Source of the DNA: Flavobacteriia bacterium
Lineage (GTDB): Bacteria > Bacteroidota > Bacteroidia > Flavobacteriales > Flavobacteriaceae
Assembly: GCA_018500075.1 (NCBI GenBank)
Contig: JAHBAN010000024.1
Span: 1-13,142 of the forward strand
DNA: 13,142 nt
Direction of reading: 5' to 3'
Shown: piece after piece, positions 5,437-12,209 of the stretch
Position numbering within the stretch: the first letter of the stretch is position 1
How the letters are laid out: every line of letters begins with the position of its first letter
The notes under the pieces: model-generated
The model's input: only the letters and a program-made list of their open reading frames with translations
Told to the model about the DNA's origin: nothing
The model's database searches: none
Program-made: the position numbers and the translations under genes

Positions 5437-6407
5437 GCGGGGGTGCCTTTTGCCATGGCCCAGGCAACGCGCAGGGCTTCTATGCTGGAGCCGGGATTGG
5501 CGCGGCCCTGGCCTGCGATATCAAAGGCGGTGCCGTGGTCGGGGGATGTGCGCACAAAGGGCAGCCCGAGGGTGACATTGACGCCCCGATCAAAATCAAG
5601 CGTCTTGATCGGGATCAGGGCCTGATCGTGATACATACAGATCGCCGCGTCATAGCGGGCGCGGGCGGCTGCGTGAAACATGGTATCGGCGGGCAGGGGG
5701 CCGGCGATATCAAGCCCCGTGTGGCGCAGGGTCTCAAGCAGGGGCGCGATCCAGTCCAGCTCTTCCCGCCCCATGGTGCCGCCTTCGCCGGCATGGGGAT
5801 TGAGGCCGGACACGGCGAGGCGCGGGGCGGCAATACCGAACTGGGTTTGTAGGGCGGTGTGGGTGATCCTGATTGTGCTGGCCAGTCGCTCGGGCGTCAG
5901 CGCCTTTGGCACATCGCTTAGGGCGATATGGATTGTGGCGGGCACAACGCGCAGCGCGGGGCTGGCCAGCATCATCACCACATCGTCAACGCCTGCGAGA
6001 TGGGCGAGAAATTCGGTATGGCCGGGAAAGCCGAAGCCGGCGCCGTCTTTGAGGGCTTTTTTGTGAATCGGCAGCGTGCAGAGCGCGGCGGCCTCGCCGG
6101 ACTGCACCAGCGTGACGGCGCGCTCTATTGCGGCGATGACACCGGCGGCATGGGAGGGGTCGGGCTGGCCTGCGACGCGCGCAGCCCCCATGGGCAGGGG
6201 CAGAACCGGCAGGCCCTGCGCCATGGCGGCGGGGGCTTCGCCCGGGGCGCCGATTGGGACATATCGGCTGCCGGGCGGCAGGCGGGACGGATCACCGATC
6301 AGAAAGAAGCTCAGCTCGTCCTTGAGCGCCGCCCAGAGCAGCGGGGCCAGCTCGGGGCCGATCCCTGCGGGTTCGCCACAGGTGAGCGCGACGGGTTTAG
6401 TATTCAA
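5433..6407 (-). CDS. pdxA: 4-hydroxythreonine-4-phosphate dehydrogenase
   Basis: PdxA of 324 aa. It oxidises 4-phosphohydroxy-L-threonine with NAD in the DXP-dependent vitamin B6 pathway, giving the precursor that PdxJ joins to deoxyxylulose phosphate. The divalent-metal histidines are H160 (ATIH), H205 (GLNPHAGEGG) and H260 (MYHDQ), a constant offset of 6 from E. coli H166, H211 and H266. Other family blocks are LTCGEPAGIGPEL at 8-20, FPGHTEFLA at 127-135 and VRTSPDHGTAFDIAG at 285-299. I chose TTG 6407 because it gives the usual length and N-terminus (MNTKPVALTCGEP) and has GAGG 9 nt upstream. Any upstream ATG would read far into surA in the wrong frame. It overlaps the surA end by 11 nt. 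Confidence 0.93.
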   Translation of the reverse strand: MNTKPVALTCGEPAGIGPELAPLLWAALKDELSFFLIGDPSRLPPGSRYVPIGAPGEAPAAMAQGLPVLPLPMGAARVAGQPDPSHAAGVIAAIERAVTLVQSGEAAALCTLPIHKKALKDGAGFGFPGHTEFLAHLAGVDDVVMMLASPALRVVPATIHIALSDVPKALTPERLASTIRITHTALQTQFGIAAPRLAVSGLNPHAGEGGTMGREELDWIAPLLETLRHTGLDIAGPLPADTMFHAAARARYDAAICMYHDQALIPIKTLDFDRGVNVTLGLPFVRTSPDHGTAFDIAGQGRANPGSSIEALRVAWAMAKGTPA

Positions 6408-7620
6408 TGATCCGCGCCTCGGAGCGCAGCTGGGCAAGGTAGCCGTCGGCATAGCTCGCAAGGCGGCGGTTTTGCAGGCTGGAGGCGATCTGGTCGCGAT
6501 CGACGCCTTCGGCTTGTTCGGGGGTTCTGCCACAGAGCATCAGGAAAACGAGGGTTTGGCCGTCGCCACGGGTGAGGGCAGTGGAGACTTCATGTTTGTC
6601 CAGTTTGGCAAGTTCGACGGCGAAATCTGTTGGCAGATCGGCGGGCGCTTTGGAGCTGCGCTCCAAGACCGCTTCGGGCTGGCCTTTGGCGACGCCGTAG
6701 AGGTCATCGCAGGTGTCGACGGTCTGGGTGAGTTTGCGGGCGGTGGCGAGCGCCTCGGGGCTGCGCCCGCCTGCGATGAAATAGGCGGCATAGTCGATCG
6801 CCGAAAAGCGTGGCGTTGCCACTTTGCCTTCGTCGATCCCGCGCAGTTGAAAGAGCGCAATCGCGCCGTCAATCGGGATCGGATCGCTGACCTGTCCGCG
6901 GCCAAGGCCGAGCAGCACGGGATGCAGCGTCGCGGGCAGATTGGACAGCGGCATCCACTCGAGCCGGCCGCCACGGGCGCTTGTGGCTGTGGCAGAATAT
7001 TTGCGCGCGGCGGCGGCAAAGGCGCTTTCGGTTGTGATCTGGGACAGCTCGTTGGCGCGCGCTTGGGCGGCGGCGGCCTCTGCGGGCGGGGCCGGAAGGA
7101 TGATTTCGGAGAGCAGAACGCGGATGCTGTCGGTGCTTGTGGCGTTGAGGGCCTGATCAATGTCGCTGTCCCCGACCTCGACTTTGGCGCCGAAACGGGC
7201 GCGCACGAGGCTGCGCCACGCCACGCCGGAGACAATGAAATCGCGGAAGGTTTGCTCTTCTACGCCGCCCTGTTTGAGCGCGGCAAGGAACTCATCCGCT
7301 GTCATATTGGCGCGCGCGGCGAAGTCTTCCATGCCCCGGCTGATCTCCTCATTGGCGGGCAGCACATCCAGCGCTTGGGCTGCGTCGAGCTTGAGGCGCT
7401 CTTCAATCAGCTGGCTGCGCGCTTCTTTGGCCGGATCTCCCGGCGAGCGGAACATGGTCAGCATCAGGCTGCGCTGATTGAGATCATATTGGGTGATCAC
7501 CTTGTCATTGACCTTGATTGCGGGGGCAAACAGGTTTTGGGAGCGCGCTGTGCTTGCGGCTGTCACCGTGACGGCGAGGAGCGCAATAAAGAGCGAGTGA
7601 AGCGGTGAGCGCGTGATCAT
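6397..7620 (-). CDS. surA: Periplasmic chaperone, parvulin-type PPIase (SurA-like)
   Basis: SurA-like protein of 407 aa. Residues 1-28 are a signal peptide (hydrophobic core LHSLFIALLAVTV, cleavage near TARSQ). The SurA N-terminal helical chaperone domain spans about 32-145, starting AIKVNDKVITQYDL. One parvulin domain spans about 166-262, with SARGGRLEWMPLSNLP. E. coli SurA has two parvulin domains; one is usual for alphaproteobacterial members. It is expected to bind unfolded outer-membrane proteins in the periplasm. Placement right after lptD fits the known need of LptD for SurA. ATG 7620 lies 5 nt after the lptD stop and has AAGGA 9 nt upstream. An ATG at 7638 would overlap lptD and lacks that SD. 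Confidence 0.88.
   Translation of the reverse strand: MITRSPLHSLFIALLAVTVTAASTARSQNLFAPAIKVNDKVITQYDLNQRSLMLTMFRSPGDPAKEARSQLIEERLKLDAAQALDVLPANEEISRGMEDFAARANMTADEFLAALKQGGVEEQTFRDFIVSGVAWRSLVRARFGAKVEVGDSDIDQALNATSTDSIRVLLSEIILPAPPAEAAAAQARANELSQITTESAFAAAARKYSATATSARGGRLEWMPLSNLPATLHPVLLGLGRGQVSDPIPIDGAIALFQLRGIDEGKVATPRFSAIDYAAYFIAGGRSPEALATARKLTQTVDTCDDLYGVAKGQPEAVLERSSKAPADLPTDFAVELAKLDKHEVSTALTRGDGQTLVFLMLCGRTPEQAEGVDRDQIASSLQNRRLASYADGYLAQLRSEARIIEY
6417..6420 (-). promoter_or_regulatory. Shine-Dalgarno site fixing the pdxA TTG start
   Basis: GAGG on the minus strand, 9 nt before TTG 6407 and inside the surA coding end. It supports the non-ATG start chosen for pdxA. Confidence 0.6.
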
Positions 7621-7625
7621 CAGAC

Positions 7626-9770
7626 TTAGTCCTTGCATTGACGGGTATAGCTATCATCCCGCGAGCTTGCATTAAACCCGAGAAGCCCGACCGTCAGGCT
7701 CATTTCGGTTGAGGGCGACAGAATACTAGAAGAGGTAAACCTGCGCGAGAGCGAAAGGTCAAGTTTCACACATTCATTTCGATACTCTAGGCCAAGGCCC
7801 GCCTCGGCGGCCTGATCGATGGTGACATCATAGCGCATATTCGCCGTTCCCGCCCAGTGGCGCGAGAAGCGGTATAGCCCGTCCAGCGACAGTTCGGCCA
7901 CAACATCCGCCCTGTCTTCGGAGGCGTCGGCATCAAGCCAGACATAGCTTGCCCCGACGCCGAAGCGCTTTTGTTGCCATGTGGCGCGGGCCTCGGCCTT
8001 GGAGGGGGTGAGATCACTGTCAAGGAGGGTGCGCGCGGTCAGGGCCAGCCCGCCGGGTGTGCGCATCTGGCCGGCGAGCAGCAGATCGGAGGTTTCACCG
8101 GCAAGGCCGGAGGAAGGGGAGAAGTCGGGCTGTGCGGACTGGCGCAGGATCTGGCCAAAGGTCAGGCGGCTGTCGCCACCACGCGGGCCTGTGCGCGCCC
8201 ACGTCAGCCCATAGGTGATCATTTGGCCGCGTTCGCGGCGGTCGGGACTTGGAAAATGTGTCAGATCGAGCAGATTGCCTTCGTCAAATTCGACGCGGGT
8301 GCTTTCGTCATTGGCCACAGCGAGGGTGGTGCCGCCGACCCAGCCGAACTGAACGAAGGGTTCGAGCACATGATAAGCACCGTTTTGGGAGCGCTTGGCG
8401 AGCGGCCAGCGCAGGGCGAGCGCGGCCATCGGGGTCAGCTCGGCTTCTGTTTTGGGCAGGTTGGCGTCTTGATAGGTGTAAAACTGATCGGCGGCCAGAC
8501 CGGTGAAGACTTTGGCGTGCAGGCCGTGGGCTGTGGTCCAGCTGCGCTGCCAGCTGAGCTGGCTCCCCAGACGCACAACATCGCGCCCGTCCACCACGCC
8601 GTTCCCGTCAGCGTCGGTATCGGTATCGGAGTAGCGGAAATGGCTGTGCAGCGCGACCCCGAGGCGCAGCTCGCCGCCCAGAGCCGCAGGGAAGAGGCGC
8701 AGCTCATGGGACAGATCGTTGATCAGCGAGGGGATATGGCCGTTGATCTCGCCCACCCGCAAAGAGCGGTAATGCACCAGAGCCGCCGCTGTATAGCTGT
8801 TGCGTTTGGCGCGGGTCAGGGCGATTTCGCTGGCGAGGCGGTCATTGCTTGAATAGCCGTAATCGACCAGAAATGACTCATCCAGCGTGGTTTGCAGATC
8901 AAAGCTGAGTTTATAGTCTTCGGCCAGCTCGAACGCCCCTTCGGCAAAGAGATAAGCGCGGGTGTCGCCTGGCATTTGGTCATCGCGCGAGAGCGCCCCG
9001 TCAAAGGAGACAGAGCCGTTTTTGAACGCCTGACGGTATTGCAACTCGAGTGTGCGGGCCTTTGTGCTCAGATAGGGGGTGACGGTCAGGTCGCGGTGAT
9101 CGCCGAGGCGGATAAAAAACGGCAGGCGAATGCCTGTGCCGAGGATTGTCGAGCTGTTTAAAGCCGGGATCATGAAGCCTGTGGCGCGTTTGAGGCTCGG
9201 GTCGGGCAGGCGCAGATAGGGCAGGTAAAACACCGGCACATCTTTGACGCGCAGCTGTGCGCCCTCGAAATAGAGCTGCTTTTCGGTCTGATCATGGATC
9301 ACGCGGCGGGCGCGGATCTGCCAGAGCGGCGGGGTGCCATCATCGCAGATCTGGCAGGAAGTCACGGCCGTTTTGTAGAGCTGCGAATAGCGCCCGTTGA
9401 CGCGGTTCATCTGGTAGGCGGCGAGCTGGACTTGCTGGTCGAGCACCACGCGGGCGCTTTTGAGCACCGCGTTTTGAAATCCGGCGTCCATCTCGGCGCT
9501 GGAGGCGAGGACTGTTATGGTGCCGCTGTCTTCGATCCGGATCGGGCCGTCGATGCTGAGCTGGCCTGTGGTGCGGTCATAGGTTATTTTTTGCGCCAGA
9601 ATACGGGTCTCACCGGAGAGCGCTTCGACGCGGCCTTCGGCCACAAGGCGGGTTTTGCCCTCAAGATAGACCTGATCGGCCACGAGCATGGCGGGGACAT
9701 CGGCCTGTTCTGCGCCCAGTGGCAGGGCGAGGCAGAGGGCAAGGGCAAGATGGCTCAATAGGCGCTTCAT
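7626..9770 (-). CDS. lptD: LPS-assembly outer-membrane protein LptD
   Basis: LptD (Imp/OstA) of 714 aa, the outer-membrane barrel that inserts LPS into the outer leaflet, normally with lipoprotein LptE, which is not in this window. Residues 1-19 are a signal peptide (MKRLLSHLALALCLALPLG). An OstA/LptA-like beta-jellyroll covers about 25-170, with LVAEGRVEALSG and LSIDGPIRI. The conserved FYLPYLRLPDPSLKRATG segment (181-198) leads into a beta-barrel to the end. Mature cysteines are C139, C142, C667 and C712. An acidic DxDxDG-like segment is at 382-397. ATG 9770 was chosen because it begins the signal peptide and lies 8 nt after the lptG stop. The reading frame continues upstream to 9845, but only across lptG. 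Confidence 0.94.
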   Translation of the reverse strand: MKRLLSHLALALCLALPLGAEQADVPAMLVADQVYLEGKTRLVAEGRVEALSGETRILAQKITYDRTTGQLSIDGPIRIEDSGTITVLASSAEMDAGFQNAVLKSARVVLDQQVQLAAYQMNRVNGRYSQLYKTAVTSCQICDDGTPPLWQIRARRVIHDQTEKQLYFEGAQLRVKDVPVFYLPYLRLPDPSLKRATGFMIPALNSSTILGTGIRLPFFIRLGDHRDLTVTPYLSTKARTLELQYRQAFKNGSVSFDGALSRDDQMPGDTRAYLFAEGAFELAEDYKLSFDLQTTLDESFLVDYGYSSNDRLASEIALTRAKRNSYTAAALVHYRSLRVGEINGHIPSLINDLSHELRLFPAALGGELRLGVALHSHFRYSDTDTDADGNGVVDGRDVVRLGSQLSWQRSWTTAHGLHAKVFTGLAADQFYTYQDANLPKTEAELTPMAALALRWPLAKRSQNGAYHVLEPFVQFGWVGGTTLAVANDESTRVEFDEGNLLDLTHFPSPDRRERGQMITYGLTWARTGPRGGDSRLTFGQILRQSAQPDFSPSSGLAGETSDLLLAGQMRTPGGLALTARTLLDSDLTPSKAEARATWQQKRFGVGASYVWLDADASEDRADVVAELSLDGLYRFSRHWAGTANMRYDVTIDQAAEAGLGLEYRNECVKLDLSLSRRFTSSSILSPSTEMSLTVGLLGFNASSRDDSYTRQCKD
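7630..7634 (-). promoter_or_regulatory. Shine-Dalgarno site deciding the surA start
   Basis: AAGGA on the minus strand, 9 nt before ATG 7620. It overlaps the last codons of lptD and favours 7620 over the in-frame ATG at 7638. Confidence 0.6.
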
Positions 9771-9778
9771 CGCAGGTC

Positions 9779-10876
9779 TCACCCGTCTTCCATATGCAAC
9801 AGTAAGCCCCAGGCCAGCAGAACCGAGGCGGTGGGCGGTGCCCAAGCGGCCAGCATCACGGGGATTTGGCCGTTTTCACCGAGGACTTGCGCGAAATTTC
9901 GAATGTAGTAAAGCCCAAAGCCGAGCAAAATCGAGCTGAGCACGGCCATGCCGGTGCCGCCGCCGCGCGCGTGGCGCATGGTAAAGGCAGCCCCGACCAG
10001 CACCATCGCCAGCAAAAAGAGCGGTTGGGCCAGCTCCATCTGGAGCCAGACCGCATGGCGGCGGGTTGAAAAGCCGGCTTGCTGGAGCTGGTTAATGAAG
10101 GCGGGCAGATCCCAGACCGAAATCGCGCTGGGCGCGCCAAAGCTTTCAAGGATGCGCTCCTGTGTCAGGGTGGAGGAAATCCGCAGGGTCAGGTGACGCG
10201 CGACATTGCCCTCCGGATTGACCCCGGAGGAGAGCGGCCAGACGGTGGCATCGGTCAGCTCCCATGCGCCCGGCAGCAGACGGGCCTCGGCGGCTTCGAC
10301 GCGTTTGAGCGGGCCGCCTTTGGGCGCATAGGAAAGAAAGGTCACATCATAGAGCACGGTGGCATCGGGATTGGTCGTGGCGGCGCGAATGACGGTCTGG
10401 CCCTCGGCGCCGCCCTGACGCAGCCACAGCCCTTCGGTGGAGAGCGAGAGCACATCAACGCTGCCGTCGCGCAGCTCTTGATTGAGGTCGTGAGCGCGTT
10501 TGGATGTGGCGGCGACAATCGGATTGAACAGGGCCACCAGCATCACGCCAATCACAAAGGCCATGCCGGCCGGTGCGATGAGCGCGCGCAGGGCCGAGCG
10601 GCCTGTGGCGCGCACCACCACAAGCTCCGAGCTGCGCGCCAGCCCGAGAAACAGCGCCACGGTGGAGAGGATCATCACCAGCGGCACGATCTCATAGAGG
10701 CCTTGCGGCACATTGAGCAAAGACAGCGTGACCAGCGCAGAGAAGGGCACCTCGATGCCCTGAAAGCGGCGCACCATTTCGACAAGGTCGATCAAGGTCT
10801 GAAACAGGAAGAACACGAGCAACAACCCGAAAAACAGGCCGAGGAACTTGCGGATGAAATAGCTGTGCAGGATCAT
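9779..10876 (-). CDS. lptG: LPS export permease LptG
   Basis: YjgP/YjgQ-family permease of 365 aa. With LptF and the ATPase LptB (not in this window) it extracts LPS from the inner membrane and passes it to the periplasmic Lpt bridge. Six membrane segments are visible: about 11-31, 54-76 and 96-118, then a periplasmic beta-jellyroll of about 150 residues, then about 285-303, 312-330 and 338-360. The first cytoplasmic loop has the family pattern LARSSELVVVRATG. I chose ATG 10876 over the in-frame ATG at 10903. It makes a 4-nt ATGA overlap with lptF, has AAGG 10 nt upstream, and begins the usual N-terminus (MILHSYFIRKFL). The F versus G naming rests on similarity and gene order. Confidence 0.92.
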   Translation of the reverse strand: MILHSYFIRKFLGLFFGLLLVFFLFQTLIDLVEMVRRFQGIEVPFSALVTLSLLNVPQGLYEIVPLVMILSTVALFLGLARSSELVVVRATGRSALRALIAPAGMAFVIGVMLVALFNPIVAATSKRAHDLNQELRDGSVDVLSLSTEGLWLRQGGAEGQTVIRAATTNPDATVLYDVTFLSYAPKGGPLKRVEAAEARLLPGAWELTDATVWPLSSGVNPEGNVARHLTLRISSTLTQERILESFGAPSAISVWDLPAFINQLQQAGFSTRRHAVWLQMELAQPLFLLAMVLVGAAFTMRHARGGGTGMAVLSSILLGFGLYYIRNFAQVLGENGQIPVMLAAWAPPTASVLLAWGLLLHMEDG

Positions 10877-12009
10877 GAGAGCGCGGCCTTTCTGCGCCGC
10901 CATGCCGAGAGCGAGGGCAATTGCCCCGCCGCGCGCGCCAGCAGGGCGGCGGCGAGCAGCAGCCCGATCAGCGCGGGCAGGTAGAGCAGCGGCCAGCGCG
11001 CAGGATTGCTCAGAACCGGGTCTGTGACCACGCTTTCCAGAGCCTTGATGAGCACAAGATACAACAGGGCCAACACGATCTGGCGCCAGACGCCAAAGCG
11101 GGAAAACCCGCCCGAGAGCAGCGTCGCAAAGCCGAGCAGGGCAACAGTCAGGGCAAACAGCGGCTGGGAGAGGCGGGCGTGCAACTCTTCGGTAAAGACG
11201 CCGGCGCTGACGCCTGTGCGGACCTGAATGTGCACAGGGGATGTGAGCAGCTCATAGGTGCTGAAGTGGCGCAACAGCGGCGGGGCGCTGTCGTTTGTTT
11301 CGATCAGGCCTTTGATCCCGTAGGAGAGGTCGGCAAAATGGGTTGTGTTGAGCTGCATGGCGGGCCGCGAGAGGCGTTGGGTCAGCCCGTTGATCATGAC
11401 GAGGGCGGGGCCTGTGTCGGTGCGCACGAGATAGGCCGAGGCGGCGGTATGGGTCACGCTTTCGCTCGGGTCGCGGCGATCGGAGAGAAAGACATCATTC
11501 ATGCGCCCGTCGGGGGCGATTTCGCGGATGTAGAAGGTCACCCCGTCGGTGGGGTGGAGAAAGGTGCCTTCGGTGAGCAGCCGCGCGGTCACGTTTTGGG
11601 AGATCTCGGCCTCGCGCAGCTGGAGCTGTTTGAGCGACCTCGGGACCAGAACATTGGCCAGAACCGCCACCATAAGCCCGACGATCAGGCCGAAATAGAC
11701 CACGGGCCGTGCCAGTCGCCACGGCGAGAAGCCGGTCGACTGCATCACGGTCAGCTCGCTTTCTGTGCTGAGGCGGTTGGTGACATAAAGAGTTGCAGCA
11801 AAGCCTGCGATGGGCAGGACGATGCGGATCACGGAGGGCAGAGTGAGGGCGGTGAATTCGGCAAAGACCAGAGCGGTCTGGCCATCTCCTATCAGCCTGT
11901 CAAAGAGTTGAACGGCGCGGTTGATCCAGTACACCGAGACCAGAACCAATGCAAAAAAGCCAAACAAAACCATAAGCTGCGACAGCATATAGCGGTCGAA
12001 TCTGGCCAC
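10873..12009 (-). CDS. lptF: LPS export permease LptF
   Basis: YjgP/YjgQ-family permease of 378 aa and partner of LptG in the LptB2FG inner-membrane LPS transporter. Membrane segments are at about 11-29, 55-77 and 102-122. A periplasmic jellyroll covers about 135-270. Three more segments lie at about 281-299, 309-326 and 338-361. The conserved loop STESELTVMQSTGFSPWRL (81-99) is the region expected to contact LptB. The start is GTG 12009, with a strong GAGGGGG upstream; the next ATG is residue 8. It is the first gene of the minus-strand run, so the promoter of the whole run should lie in 12022-12209. I see no convincing -35/-10 pair there. Confidence 0.92.
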   Translation of the reverse strand: MARFDRYMLSQLMVLFGFFALVLVSVYWINRAVQLFDRLIGDGQTALVFAEFTALTLPSVIRIVLPIAGFAATLYVTNRLSTESELTVMQSTGFSPWRLARPVVYFGLIVGLMVAVLANVLVPRSLKQLQLREAEISQNVTARLLTEGTFLHPTDGVTFYIREIAPDGRMNDVFLSDRRDPSESVTHTAASAYLVRTDTGPALVMINGLTQRLSRPAMQLNTTHFADLSYGIKGLIETNDSAPPLLRHFSTYELLTSPVHIQVRTGVSAGVFTEELHARLSQPLFALTVALLGFATLLSGGFSRFGVWRQIVLALLYLVLIKALESVVTDPVLSNPARWPLLYLPALIGLLLAAALLARAAGQLPSLSAWRRRKAALS

Positions 12010-12014
12010 GGTAT

Positions 12015-12021
12015 CCCCCTC
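12015..12021 (-). promoter_or_regulatory. Shine-Dalgarno site for the lptF GTG start
   Basis: GAGGGGG on the minus strand, 5 nt before GTG 12009 (8 nt if counted from the GAGG core). It supports the GTG over the in-frame ATG seven codons later. Confidence 0.6.
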
Positions 12022-12068
12022 GGATGGTGTAACAATGGGAGGACACTACTAGATGTGGCGGGGCAGGG

Positions 12069-12088
12069 TAAACTGCAAATCAGGTTTA
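12069..12088. promoter_or_regulatory. Dyad-symmetric element in the lptF-pepA divergent region
   Basis: TAAACTG (12069-12075) and CAGGTTTA (12081-12088) form an inverted repeat with a 5-nt centre; one extra G interrupts the right arm. It is AT-rich within a GC-rich divergent region, which is the usual look of a regulator site. I cannot assign a regulator. Confidence 0.3.
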
Positions 12089-12090
12089 TT

Positions 12091-12125
12091 GGCCCAGAGC
12101 GGGCCGGAGTGCGGCAGACCGGCCC
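12091..12125. other. Two mutually exclusive GC-rich hairpins
   Basis: GGCCC (12091-12095) can pair with GGGCC (12101-12105) on a 5-nt loop. Alternatively GGGCCGG (12101-12107) pairs perfectly with CCGGCCC (12119-12125) over an 11-nt loop. The shared arm means only one can form. It lies 85 nt upstream of pepA and 82 nt beyond the lptF start. No U-run follows. This may be chance in GC-rich DNA. Confidence 0.35.
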
Positions 12126-12209
12126 CAAGCGGCGCGAAAGCGGGGGTTTGGGCACTGGTCAAGGCGGGCGTGTCGCGTTACGACTTGGGCAAAGATATGG
12201 GAGACAGAG

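Noticed and set aside
6076..7608. 510-codon open frame on the plus strand opposite surA and pdxA
   Set aside because: Long antisense frames are expected at this GC content. The predicted protein is low-complexity and crosses two well-supported genes.
7971..8852. 293-codon plus-strand frame opposite lptD
   Set aside because: It is antisense to the lptD barrel region, Gly/Ala/Gln-rich, with no motif.
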